Assembly: GCA_030647905.1 (NCBI GenBank)
Contig: JAUSJA010000026.1
Location: 496,001-560,000, forward strand
From: Gemmatimonadaceae bacterium
GTDB lineage: Bacteria; Gemmatimonadota; Gemmatimonadetes; Gemmatimonadales; Gemmatimonadaceae
DNA length: 64,000 nucleotides
Direction: 5' to 3'
Position numbers and translations under genes: made by a program. A model generated the notes under the pieces. That model saw only the letters and a program-made list of their open reading frames with translations. It was not told the origin of the DNA and did no database searches. Below are positions 45,002 to 53,800 of the stretch, piece after piece; position 1 is the first letter of the stretch, and every line of letters starts with the position of its first letter.

Positions 45002-46236
45002 TTATTTGACTTCGAGAACGCCCATCATCCCATGATCCTCGTGATCAAGGATGTGGCAGTGGAACATCCACTTCCCCGGGTAATCGGCGTAGTGCACGAT
45101 GAATCGGACAGTGGTGTGCCTGGGCACGTTCACGGTGTCCTTCCACGTCCGCTGCGATACGGGCACTCCGTCGCGGTCCAGCACCTGAAATTGAAATCCA
45201 TGCAGATGGAACGGGTGGTCCATGCCGACGACGTTTTCGATCTGCCAGATCTCCGTCGCGCCGAGCGGTGCGGTAACGTCCATGCGGTTCATGTCGTGCG
45301 TCCTGCCATTGATGAGGCCCTGGCTGAGTACCATCAAGCGGGTCGCCGTCACCTTCGTCGTGTCAAGAACTGGAATCGCGCGGAGCACTTCGGGCAGCTT
45401 CACCGGGGTGACCGGCTTCCGGGACGTGTACTGCAGCGTGAGCAGATCGCGCGGCTTGTCCCAGTCGGCTGGCCGCGTCTGCGGTACGTAGCGGTCATAC
45501 GGAAGTGTCTGCAGCACTGTGCGCTCGCCCGGCCGGCCAGTGCCTCGCACCAGGAGCTCGACGCGTTCGCTGTTGGCGACGAGGATGTCCTTGACCTCGA
45601 CCGAATGCTCGAACAGCCCGCCATCGTCGCCGATGTGAAGGAACGTATGGCCCGGGATCGCGAGCCGGTAAACGCGGGCGGCCGACGCATTGATGATTCG
45701 CCATCGCTGCACCTCGCCGCTTCGGATGCTGATTGTCGGCATCACCTGCCCGTTCACGAAGAGCACGTTGCCTTCGCGTCCGTTCTCCTCGTCAATTTCG
45801 CCCGCTAATGATTCCGGATCGGGCAGGTCGATAGATCCGTCGGGGAGGAATTGATTGTCGGAGAGAATCAGGAGGTTGTCGGTCACACCGGCAGGAACTG
45901 GATCTACAGGCGGCCGGACGATGATCCCTCCGAACAGACCTTTCGCGATCTGCCGTCAGATGTGACCGGGATGTGCAGGCCGTGCCAGTGAATCGTCGTC
46001 ATTTCCGGCAGGCGGTTCCGGAAGTGAACGATGACGCGATCGCCTTCGTGCACGTCGAGTGTCGGTCCGGGGACCCTGCCGTTATAGGCATACGCGGGTG
46101 TCGTTCCACCCGGCACGATCGACAACCGCGTCGGCTCGGCGGTAATGGTTACTTCTACGGTGTGAGGAACTCTGGAGACGTTGACGAGGACGGGGGGCCC
46201 GGGGACGACGGCAACGGATGAAAATGGAGAGACACA
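45002..46236 (-). pseudogene. Multicopper oxidase with central deletion and frameshift
   Basis: The N-terminal piece (to about 45960) has the first cupredoxin motifs, NGRVPGPTLDVHEGDRVIV and MTTIHWHGLHIPVTSDG, where HWHG binds copper. The reading then jumps frame to RQIAKGLFGGIIVRPP, skipping the 40-50 residues that normally carry the second copper motif (HxH). The rest is intact: GMDHPFHLHGFQFQVL and WMFHCHILDHEDHGMMG, the T1/T2/T3 ligand sets. No start codon or export signal is found in frame at the 5' end. A functional oxidase cannot be made from this copy. Confidence 0.8.
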
Positions 46237-46382
46237 ATATCAGCGGGGGGGCGTTTCGCGGAAGGAGGATTAATGTCAGAGGATGCGGCGACGCTTCTGG
46301 CAGCGGGTTTATCTCCCCGGTTCGGCGGTCAGCCTTCCGCCTCGCACGGTTGCGCCCAGTATTAGCGCTTTCACGCGACGCC

Positions 46383-46925
46383 TTAACCCGACAGCCGTTG
46401 CAGCAGGAGCTTGCGAATGCGCTGCTCGAGCTCGCCGGTCGAGACACACCGAACGGCGCCAGTGCTCGTGCCTTCCACCGATGTCGCAGAGCCTGACACT
46501 TCAGTCGTGAGACGGGTGCGGTCGGCGGCCTCAGGCTGCACCGTCGTCGTGATCGAGAGACGAGTCCGATACGCTCCGCTTGCCGAAGGGCCGGCGCCCT
46601 GGTTGCCGCAACGCACGAGCTCGGCGGTGCGCTTGCCGGCAAGACGACTCTGCGTATAGCTCCTGATGCCGAAAGTGCGAGTACTGGCGTCGAGGACATC
46701 ACCCGCGATCTCGAGCTCTTGATAAACCTCCGGCAACAGGGCCCACACCCGATCGGGCGAAGCCGCGACGATGGCGGTGGTTCCTCCCGATTCCTCGTTC
46801 AGTCGCACGAAGTTGCCGGTCTCCGTCTCGGTGATGCTGGCGGGCCCTGTGTTTCGTGCGGGAGCAGGAGCCGAACTCGCGGAGGCGCAGGAAATCGTCG
46901 CCAGTGCCAGCAGTATCGCTTTCAT
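46383..46925 (-). CDS. Hypothetical lipoprotein
   Basis: A 180-aa predicted lipoprotein (leader ILLALATISCAS). The mature sequence (TTAIVAASPDRVWALLPEV, IRSYTQSRLAGKRTAELVRC) has a pattern of strands and a starting helix that loosely recalls the SRPBCC/START fold. Two cysteines (ELVRCGNQ and AVRCVSTG) may pair. GGGAG lies upstream of the ATG at 46925. The start overlaps the Nif3-like fragment by 4 nt. I do not assign a function. Confidence 0.65.
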   Translation of the reverse strand: MKAILLALATISCASASSAPAPARNTGPASITETETGNFVRLNEESGGTTAIVAASPDRVWALLPEVYQELEIAGDVLDASTRTFGIRSYTQSRLAGKRTAELVRCGNQGAGPSASGAYRTRLSITTTVQPEAADRTRLTTEVSGSATSVEGTSTGAVRCVSTGELEQRIRKLLLQRLSG

Positions 46926-47134
46926 CGATCGGTTCTCCCGGGTTGAAGTGCATGCAACGGGTCGCGCGTCGGCACAAACTCGATCGGCACGTCCTTCATG
47001 AATGTCGCAAGCCAGCGTGCACACTCCTCCATGCCCGCTTCCTCAGAAGGTATATGGCCGATGACGATCAGTCCTTTCTTCTTGCCGACCGTTACCGCAT
47101 CCACGGCCAGCTGGACCGCCTGCCGCTTGAGACG
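46922..47134 (-). pseudogene. C-terminal fragment of a Nif3-like dinuclear-metal protein
   Basis: About 70 codons remain, with GKKKGLIVIGHIPSEEAGME and ARWLATFMKDVPIEFVP matching the end of Nif3/YqfO-family proteins (usually 250-370 aa). An in-frame TAG lies just upstream and no family-typical N-terminus is present. A GTG at 47104 could still start a 60-aa product. Most likely a truncated relic. Confidence 0.55.
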
Positions 47135-47188
47135 CTACGCTGAACGGATGCCTGGTCAAGGAGCGGCACAGCCCCTCCCGTGCCAGGC

Positions 47189-47749
47189 CTATTGCGGCCA
47201 GAGCCAGCCGAACGCGCCAGCTGTGAGCAGCGCGTATATGAGTCCGTCCACGGTCGCCTTGATCGTCGTGCTCCATGAGCGACGGTACCAGATGGACATC
47301 TGCCACAGCGCGACCGAGTGGCCGATGAATGCCGTCGCGGCTGCGAAGCGGAAGACCTGCATGTATTCCGTGCCGGCGGGAAGCGCGCGCCCGCTGATGT
47401 ATCCGGCGAAGACCCCAACTGCGAGGAGATACGCGAACCACATGCTGAGGTTGCGCCCCATGGACCAGGGGCCGTTGGGGATGACTGTCAACACCATGTT
47501 CGGCCCTTCAGCCATCTTCGCCGCGAATTCCGCGGACTTCATCTCTTCCATGCTTGCCGCGTGGGGCAGCATGTAGTCGCCCGGCGGAATTGCGAAGGGC
47601 CGCAGCGCCTGCCTCACTTCATCCTGGTGCGGCACCGCCAGATAGTCCGACTTGTGCCACGGGGAGGCCATGTGGATGATCGAGCTCACGATGAACACGA
47701 TCACGGCTGACAGCAGTATCGGGAGCCAAAGCGAGGACAGTCCGACCAT
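47189..47749 (-). CDS. Hypothetical membrane protein
   Basis: A 186-aa protein with an N-terminal helix ([22 protein letters not shown]), a soluble stretch with [18 protein letters not shown] and [16 protein letters not shown], and three later helices ([53 protein letters not shown]). A strong AGGAGG lies 5 nt before the ATG at 47749. The open frame goes to 47818. I recall similar uncharacterised proteins from Gemmatimonadota and Acidobacteria. Function unknown. Confidence 0.75.
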   Translation of the reverse strand: MVGLSSLWLPILLSAVIVFIVSSIIHMASPWHKSDYLAVPHQDEVRQALRPFAIPPGDYMLPHAASMEEMKSAEFAAKMAEGPNMVLTVIPNGPWSMGRNLSMWFAYLLAVGVFAGYISGRALPAGTEYMQVFRFAAATAFIGHSVALWQMSIWYRRSWSTTIKATVDGLIYALLTAGAFGWLWPQ

Positions 47750-47961
47750 GACGACCTCCTGATTGGGATTGGGCTTCTCACTCCGCCGTCCGGCAACCGG
47801 CGAGACGACGGCACTCATAAATGTGTATGGAAATCATCTTTCGCGACAGTTTCGTAGTCAAATCGCGCGAGCACGGGCTCGATTGACCCTTCGCCGCGGT
47901 GGCGGTATACTCGGCCGCTGTTCTTCCTGGTAACACATCTTCGTCTCATCATTGCCCGCCC

Positions 47962-48897
47962 ATGACTTTCGCCGGTGTTGATCTTGGCGGGACCAAGCTT
48001 GCCGCCGCGGCCTTCACGGATGACGGCGAGTTGCTGCATCGCGAGAGCATCGCGCTCGCGGGACGCGACGGCGCCGATGTCGGAGCCCTGATCGCTGAGC
48101 GCATCAATGCACTGTGCGCGGACTACGACTGTGAGGCTGCGGGCGTGTGTGTGCCGGGTATTTACCGTTCCGCGTCAGGCACCGTCTGGGCGCCCAACAT
48201 TCCCGGCTGGGATGACTACCCGCTTCTCGACGAGCTGCGCGCAGCCGTTGCCCCGGGCGTGGGCGTCACGATCGACAGCGATCGGGCCGCATGCATACTC
48301 GGCGAGACATGGCAGGGCGTGGCGCGCGGCGCTCGCGACGCGATTTTTCTCACGGTAGGCACCGGCATCGGGGCGGGCATTCTCTCCGCCGGTCGTGTGC
48401 TTCGCGGTCACGGGGATATCGCCGGCGCGATCGGCTGGCTGGGCCTCGATCGCCCTTTTGCGCAGCGCTACGTGCAGCACGGCTGTTTCGAAGACCAGGC
48501 GTCGGGCCCGGGTCTCGTGCGCGTCGCGCGTGATCTCATGCACAGCGATCCGGACTACGGCGGCGAGCTTCGCGAGCGTGGCGATGATCTCGATTCCGGA
48601 GATGTCTTCGCCGCACATGATCGTGGCGATCCGATCGCCGTGAGAGTGATGGACAATGCGATCGAGTTGTGGGGCATGGCCGCGGCGAATCTCGTGAGTC
48701 TCTTCAATCCACAGATGATAGTGTTCGGCGGTGGAATCTTCGGCCCTGCCTCGAAGTTTCTCGCCCGCATTGACGACGAAGCGCGACGCTGGGCGCAGCC
48801 CATTGCCATCGAGCAAGTGAGATTCGTCGTCAGCGAGCTCGGCAGCGACGCGGCTCTCTACGGCGCCGGCCGGCTCGCGATGACATCGGAGGCATGA
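47962..48897 (+). CDS. ROK-family sugar kinase
   Basis: A 311-aa kinase. The ATP-binding phosphate-1 motif is FAGVDLGGTKLAAA, the catalytic aspartate is in VTIDSDRAACILGE, and the adenosine motif is NPQMIVFGGGIFG. TVGTGIGAGILSAGRVLRG is the central ROK stretch. The usual ROK zinc-binding cysteine cluster (CxCGxxGC) appears reduced to QHGCFED, so zinc binding may be lost. It is first in a tight operon with an MFS transporter (1-nt gap) and a SIS-domain protein, suggesting phosphorylation of an imported hexose or amino sugar. Confidence 0.88.
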   Translation: MTFAGVDLGGTKLAAAAFTDDGELLHRESIALAGRDGADVGALIAERINALCADYDCEAAGVCVPGIYRSASGTVWAPNIPGWDDYPLLDELRAAVAPGVGVTIDSDRAACILGETWQGVARGARDAIFLTVGTGIGAGILSAGRVLRGHGDIAGAIGWLGLDRPFAQRYVQHGCFEDQASGPGLVRVARDLMHSDPDYGGELRERGDDLDSGDVFAAHDRGDPIAVRVMDNAIELWGMAAANLVSLFNPQMIVFGGGIFGPASKFLARIDDEARRWAQPIAIEQVRFVVSELGSDAALYGAGRLAMTSEA

Positions 48898-48898
48898 C

Positions 48899-50062
48899 AT
48901 GACCACAAGCTCGCGCCGCTCTCTTTTTGCATGCGCATGCCTCGGAATGCTGACGTTCGGCATCGTCCTGACGACGCTCGGGGCGGTGCTGCCGTCCATC
49001 ATCGAGCGTTTTGGGATAGACAAGACCCAGGCGGGCGCGCTTTTCCTGCTCATGACTTTCGGCATACTCGCCGGGTCGCTTGTGTTCGGGCCGATGGTGG
49101 ATCGCTACGGCTACAAGGGAATGCTTCTCCTGGCTGCCACCCTCATTGTGGCAGGGCTCGAGGGAATCGCCTTCGCGCCTTCGATGGGAATCCTGCGCGG
49201 CGCCATCGCGTGCATCGGATTTGGCGGCGGAATCATCAACGGCGGCGCGAACGCGCTCGTTGCCGACATCAGCAGTGAGGAGAAAGGAGCGAACCTGAAT
49301 CTGCTCGGCGTGTTCTTCGGCATTGGAGCCGTGGGAGTGCCGTTCGTGCTCGCGACCATGATGAGCAGATTTTCGCATGCGGCGTTGATCGCGGGAGTGG
49401 GAGCACTCGTGATAGCGCCTATTGTCTTCATTGCCGTCACGCCATTTCCCGCACCGAAGCAGCCGCAGGGATTCCCGATCGCCGCGGCGGGGCGCCTCTT
49501 TCGCGATCCGCTGCTGCTCCTGATGGGATTCATGCTCTTTCTTGAGAGCGGAATGGAGATCACGGTCGGCGGCTGGACGTCCACGTTCGTCAAGGAAGAG
49601 CTGGCGGTGGCCGAGCGAAGCGCGCTCATCCTGCTTTCTCTATACTGGATGGGGATGATGCTCGCGCGCCTCGCGCTTGGCTCCATCCTCCGGCGCGGGT
49701 CGCCATATCGTGTTCTCTATTCCTGTATTTCGATCGCGCTCGCGGGTGCGGTGATCCTGCTGACGACGAAGAGCGTTCCATTCGCCGCACTGGGAGTGTT
49801 CCTCATGGGCGTTGGCTTCGCCGCGACGTTTCCGACAGTGCTCGGTTTCGTCGGAGATCGCTACGCGGCGCTTTCCGGCACTGCCTTCAGTCTTGCGATC
49901 GCGATGGCGCTCTGCGGTGGAATGCTGCTTCCGTACGCTGCCGGCGCGCTCGGCGAGAGATACGGCATGCGGGGGTCGTTCGTGATCGTCCCGGTCGCGC
50001 TCGTCCTGCTGGCGGGACTGCTCGGAATCCTGTCGCGCCGCTTGCGCACTTCTTCGCCGTAA
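48899..50062 (+). CDS. MFS sugar transporter (FucP-like group)
   Basis: A 387-aa transporter with 12 hydrophobic segments. The loop 2-3 motif is FGPMVDRYGYKGMLLLA and the second half begins near RLFRDPLLLLMGFMLFLESG. ESGMEITVGGWTSTFV is typical of the fucose/glucose permease group. It begins 1 nt after the ROK kinase stop and is followed by the SIS-domain gene after 33 nt. The substrate is inferred to be a sugar that the kinase phosphorylates. Confidence 0.85.
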   Translation: MTTSSRRSLFACACLGMLTFGIVLTTLGAVLPSIIERFGIDKTQAGALFLLMTFGILAGSLVFGPMVDRYGYKGMLLLAATLIVAGLEGIAFAPSMGILRGAIACIGFGGGIINGGANALVADISSEEKGANLNLLGVFFGIGAVGVPFVLATMMSRFSHAALIAGVGALVIAPIVFIAVTPFPAPKQPQGFPIAAAGRLFRDPLLLLMGFMLFLESGMEITVGGWTSTFVKEELAVAERSALILLSLYWMGMMLARLALGSILRRGSPYRVLYSCISIALAGAVILLTTKSVPFAALGVFLMGVGFAATFPTVLGFVGDRYAALSGTAFSLAIAMALCGGMLLPYAAGALGERYGMRGSFVIVPVALVLLAGLLGILSRRLRTSSP

Positions 50063-50095
50063 TGTTGATCTCCGTCACTTCATCGGGTTTCACGA

Positions 50096-50851
50096 ATGCT
50101 CAGTAAGCGCTGGCTATCCGCGACACGCATGATTCTGGACGACATCGAGAATTCGCAGCTCCCGGCGATTCAGCAGGCGGCTACGCTCATGGCCGACTCG
50201 ATTGGCGCTGAGCGATGGGTGCATACTTTCGGGTGCGGTCACGCGACGATTCCGGTGGAGGAGATGTATCCCCGCATCGGAGGGTTCGTCGGATTCCACC
50301 CCATGGTCGAGCTCCCGCTCACGTTCTTTACCCGCATCACCGGCGAGATGGGGATTCACCAGTTTCTCTTTCTCGAGCGCGCCGAGGGATACGGGAACGC
50401 GATCATGAAGAGCTATTCGTTTGACGAGCGCGACACGATGTGGATCTTCTCGCACACGGGGATCAACAACGTGAACATAGACGTTGCGCTGAGAGCGAAG
50501 GAGCTGGGAATGCGCATTGTTGCGACGGGATCGGCGGCACAGGCGTCGAAGTCGCGGCATCCATCCGGAAAGACGCTCTTCGAGATTGCCGACGTGGTGA
50601 TAGACACGCGTGTGCCAGCGGGTGATTCGGCTGTGCCGCTCGTGAATCACACCGACAACGTCGGGCCGGTGTCCACGATGGCGTTTGTCGCCGTGGTATG
50701 GATGACGATCACCACCGTTGCGGAGATTCTCGCCGGGCGCGGGGTGAAGCTTTACATCCATCCATCGCACAACGTGCCCGGCGATACGACGGCTCACCAG
50801 CGCCTCGACGAAGCGCTGGGTGAGTACAAGCGGCGGATAGCCGGAGTGTGA
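50096..50851 (+). CDS. SIS-domain phosphosugar-binding protein
   Basis: A 251-aa protein of the UPF0309-type SIS family. The SIS core includes RWVHTFGCGHATIPVEEMY, MWIFSHTGINNVNIDVAL and GMRIVATGSAAQASKSRHP. The C-terminal NHTDNVGPVSTMAFVAVVW is also conserved in this group. SIS domains bind or isomerise phosphosugars. Its place after a ROK kinase and MFS importer suggests handling of an amino-sugar phosphate, as in GlcNAc or MurNAc use. No lyase or deacetylase gene is adjacent. Confidence 0.88.
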   Translation: MLSKRWLSATRMILDDIENSQLPAIQQAATLMADSIGAERWVHTFGCGHATIPVEEMYPRIGGFVGFHPMVELPLTFFTRITGEMGIHQFLFLERAEGYGNAIMKSYSFDERDTMWIFSHTGINNVNIDVALRAKELGMRIVATGSAAQASKSRHPSGKTLFEIADVVIDTRVPAGDSAVPLVNHTDNVGPVSTMAFVAVVWMTITTVAEILAGRGVKLYIHPSHNVPGDTTAHQRLDEALGEYKRRIAGV

Positions 50852-50858
50852 CCCGCGA

Positions 50859-52433
50859 CTACCAGTCCGTCGGCCGGTAGTCCTTGAGGAATTTCCCCCA
50901 GACGTGCTCGCCGGTGTTGAATCCGGCGATGATCGGATCCACGATGCGTGCGGCGCCATCCACGATGTCGAGCGGCGGATGGAACCGGTGCTCGGCCGTC
51001 TTCCGCGCCGCGATCTCGACCGGATCCTCATCGGTTACCCAGCCGGTATCCACGCTGTTCATGTGGATGCCGTCGGCGCGGTAATCCGCGGCTGAGGTTC
51101 GCGTCATCATGTTGAGCGCGGCCTTCGCCATGTTCGTGTGCGGATGGCGTGTGGTCTTGAACCTCCGGTAGAACTGGCCTTCCACGGCCGAGACGTTGAC
51201 GATGTGCTTGTCGCGTCCCGGGGTGCGCAGCATGAGCGGCTTGAGCCGGGCGTTGATGATGAACGGTGCGACGGCATTCACGAGGTGCACCTCGAGCAGC
51301 TCGACCGACGGAACTTCGGCCATCGTCAGACGCCACGAGTTGCGATCGCGAAGGTCTATCTGCTGAAGGTCCTGGTCGAGGCGACCTTCCGGGAAAAGAG
51401 CCTTCTGGGCGGCGAGCTCCTCCGGCAGAAGGGGAACCTGCGAGAGCTCCGCCGAGCGCGTAAGCCCGGCAACTTCAGATATGCGTCTGTCCAGAGCGAC
51501 CGGAGCGGCGCTTCCCTCGGGCAGCATGTGATAACCGCGGAGTCCTTCGTACGTACCGAGGAGTGCACGGACCTTCTCCGGAATGTCGCCGAGCGACGCC
51601 GTTTCGCCGGCCATCATGTGCTCGTAGAAATCGGGAGGGCGGCGAACCGTCTGGCAGGCGTTGTTGATGATGAAGTCGAGCCGGTCGCGGGTGGAGAGCA
51701 GCTCGCGGCAGAACGCCTCCACGCTCGGTGTGTGGCGGAGGTCCAGTCCGAAAATCTCGAGACGATCACCCCATTCATCGAAGTCCAGCTCCTGCGCGTA
51801 GCGGGCGGCGGAATCGCGAGGAAACCGCGTGGTGACGATGAGCTGCGCGCCGGCGCGGAGGAGCTTGATGCCTGCCTGATAGCCGATCTTCACGCGTCCG
51901 CCGGTGAGCAGCGCGACCCGGCCGGTCAGGTCGGCAAGCTCGCCGCGCTTGGCGAAGTTCACCTCGGCGCATGGAGGGCAGAGCTGGTCGTAGAAGTGAT
52001 GCAGCTCCGAGAAATCCTTCTTGCAGATGTAGCAGTTCTGCGTCTCGAGCTGTTCGCCGATCTCCTCATCGCTGTTGACATCGCGCGGCTCGAATCCGGA
52101 AGGCGGGAAATAGTTCGGGGTCGTGAAGACGGACTGGCGGTGCAGCTTCCGGATTCCCGTCGCAGCGAGAGCGCTTTCGGCTCGCTGCACTTTTTCCGCT
52201 TTGCGCTGGCGCTTGGTGACTTTCAGGAGACGCCGGCGATCGATCGCGTCTGGCCGGGAGACCTGGCCCGCTGCCTGGAGGAGGCGTGTGCGGTCCTGGC
52301 GCGGTATGCGCGAGAGAAGCGCGCGGTCTTCGGCGATCGATTCGAGGAGCTCTGTAGCCGCCTGCACGCTCGCTTCGAGCGTGGCAGTACGGACTGGCGG
52401 AGCGATCGTGGCGGTACGTGAAGTGGTCGGCAT
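50859..52433 (-). CDS. SDR-fold protein with N-terminal zinc ribbon and atypical active site
   Basis: A 524-aa protein. The first 120 residues are helical and basic. A CxxC pair follows in [17 protein letters not shown] and another in [12 protein letters not shown], likely one zinc site. The Rossmann domain begins at [17 protein letters not shown] and includes [15 protein letters not shown]. The canonical SDR Tyr-x3-Lys is replaced: the segment [13 protein letters not shown] has Thr in the tyrosine position (about residue 432), with the lysine kept. The serine region ([11 protein letters not shown]) is present. Similar proteins occur in plants and some bacteria, but their reaction is unknown to me. 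Confidence 0.8.
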   Translation of the reverse strand: MPTTSRTATIAPPVRTATLEASVQAATELLESIAEDRALLSRIPRQDRTRLLQAAGQVSRPDAIDRRRLLKVTKRQRKAEKVQRAESALAATGIRKLHRQSVFTTPNYFPPSGFEPRDVNSDEEIGEQLETQNCYICKKDFSELHHFYDQLCPPCAEVNFAKRGELADLTGRVALLTGGRVKIGYQAGIKLLRAGAQLIVTTRFPRDSAARYAQELDFDEWGDRLEIFGLDLRHTPSVEAFCRELLSTRDRLDFIINNACQTVRRPPDFYEHMMAGETASLGDIPEKVRALLGTYEGLRGYHMLPEGSAAPVALDRRISEVAGLTRSAELSQVPLLPEELAAQKALFPEGRLDQDLQQIDLRDRNSWRLTMAEVPSVELLEVHLVNAVAPFIINARLKPLMLRTPGRDKHIVNVSAVEGQFYRRFKTTRHPHTNMAKAALNMMTRTSAADYRADGIHMNSVDTGWVTDEDPVEIAARKTAEHRFHPPLDIVDGAARIVDPIIAGFNTGEHVWGKFLKDYRPTDW

Positions 52434-52518
52434 GGCACTGGTAAATCTAGAAGGGAGGGGGTCGATGCCGACTCTTTCGTTGACCCCGGGCCCCTCCGGC
52501 AGTTAATGTCTGCCGGTC

Positions 52519-53142
52519 ATGACTGCCGTCCGCGAGCTGCTCCCGTTCATTGCCCCTGACCGACGACGCCTCAAGATCGCGTTCGTGGGCACGCACGGCG
52601 TGGGCAAAACCACCCTCTGCTTCGACCTCGCATCGCAGCTCAAGCGTCTCGACCTCGGCGTGGATCTGGTGAAGGAGGTCGCGCGGCGCTGCCCGCTGCC
52701 GATCAACGAAGAGACGACGGCAGACGCACAGGCGTGGATACTTCATACGCAGATCGCCGAGGAGATCGCGGCCGCGGCAACGTATGAGGTGGTCGTCTGC
52801 GACCGGTCCGTGCTCGACAACTATGCTTACCTCGTCGCGCGGGCCGGACGGCAGTTGGAGCTCGACCCGCTTGTCGGAAGCTGGATCCGCACTTATGACG
52901 CGCTATTCAAGGTGCCGGTGCTCGCGGCACCATCGTTCGACGGTACGCGGGCGGTCAGTCGGAGTTTTCAACTGGAAATTGATGCCACCATTAACCAATT
53001 GGTGACTGCGTTCGGCGTGGACGTAGTACCGCTTGATCCATCCGATCGAGGCGGGTGGATCAGCGTGGTGATGCGCACGCTCGGCATGCCCGCCCGCCCG
53101 CCGCAGACAGATCTCTTCGGCGCGGGCGTAGCGAGCGTCTGA
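52519..53142 (+). CDS. P-loop AAA-type ATPase/kinase
   Basis: A 207-aa protein with Walker A IAFVGTHGVGKTTLCFDL (about 21-38) and a Walker B-like YEVVVCDRSVLDNYAYLV. The layout matches AAA_28/NadR-kinase-like proteins, which phosphorylate small molecules such as nucleosides. The C-terminus (RTLGMPARPPQTDLFG) is not part of the kinase fold. It is divergent from the SDR gene. The substrate is not assigned. Confidence 0.8.
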   Translation: MTAVRELLPFIAPDRRRLKIAFVGTHGVGKTTLCFDLASQLKRLDLGVDLVKEVARRCPLPINEETTADAQAWILHTQIAEEIAAAATYEVVVCDRSVLDNYAYLVARAGRQLELDPLVGSWIRTYDALFKVPVLAAPSFDGTRAVSRSFQLEIDATINQLVTAFGVDVVPLDPSDRGGWISVVMRTLGMPARPPQTDLFGAGVASV

Positions 53143-53169
53143 GGCGCGTCGCCAACCGCGGCGGGGATC

Positions 53170-53670
53170 TCAGACGGCGAAAGGAACGATCCGACGTAAG
53201 AGGCCCGCGCGTTTCTGGAGCAGGTAGGAGCCTGCCAGAAGCACGGCGAGCGAATTGGCCACCACGATGGACCACCAGGGCAGTACCGGCCGCATCGGGG
53301 TCGTCAGCAGGCCGACCGCGAGGATCGTGACAACGAACCCCGCGGCAATCGCAGAGAGCACCAGGAATCCCTGTGACGGATGTCGCTCGGCGTGGTCCAC
53401 GAGGCCGGTCACGATAAGCCCGATCGCCAACGAGATCAGAAGGTGCAACCCGTTGTACCAGAAGATCGCTGTCGGGTCGAGCTGAGTCGGGAACTGCAGG
53501 ATCGAGGGGTCGCGCAGTCCCTGGAAGACGGCCTTGCCCAGAAGATCCACTGTGTATAGGGTCCCGCGCGAAGCGAGCAGATCGAAGGCGCTGTAGAACA
53601 CGGCCACGGACACGTAGGCGATGAGCCCCACCACCAGCCCATCTCGCGTCGTACGACTTGCGCGCACCAT
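53170..53670 (-). CDS. Hypothetical integral membrane protein
   Basis: A 166-aa protein with four predicted helices: GLVVGLIAYVSVAVFYSAFD, NGLHLLISLAIGLIVTGLV, FLVLSAIAAGFVVTILAVGL and SIVVANSLAVLLAGSYLL. The loop with SRGTLYTVDLLGKAVFQGL lies outside or inside between helices 1 and 2. GGAGG lies 6 nt before the ATG at 53670. No family is recognised. Confidence 0.7.
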   Translation of the reverse strand: MVRASRTTRDGLVVGLIAYVSVAVFYSAFDLLASRGTLYTVDLLGKAVFQGLRDPSILQFPTQLDPTAIFWYNGLHLLISLAIGLIVTGLVDHAERHPSQGFLVLSAIAAGFVVTILAVGLLTTPMRPVLPWWSIVVANSLAVLLAGSYLLQKRAGLLRRIVPFAV

Positions 53671-53800
53671 TGATGACCTCCGGAAAGCCTGCCTGTCAAC
53701 ACGCACGTGACCTGAATACATTGTAGCCGGTCGCGATTGCGCGCAAGAATTTCCTGGCGCAGCCGAGCCCACGTTTGAAATGCTCTTACCTCACGGGATC

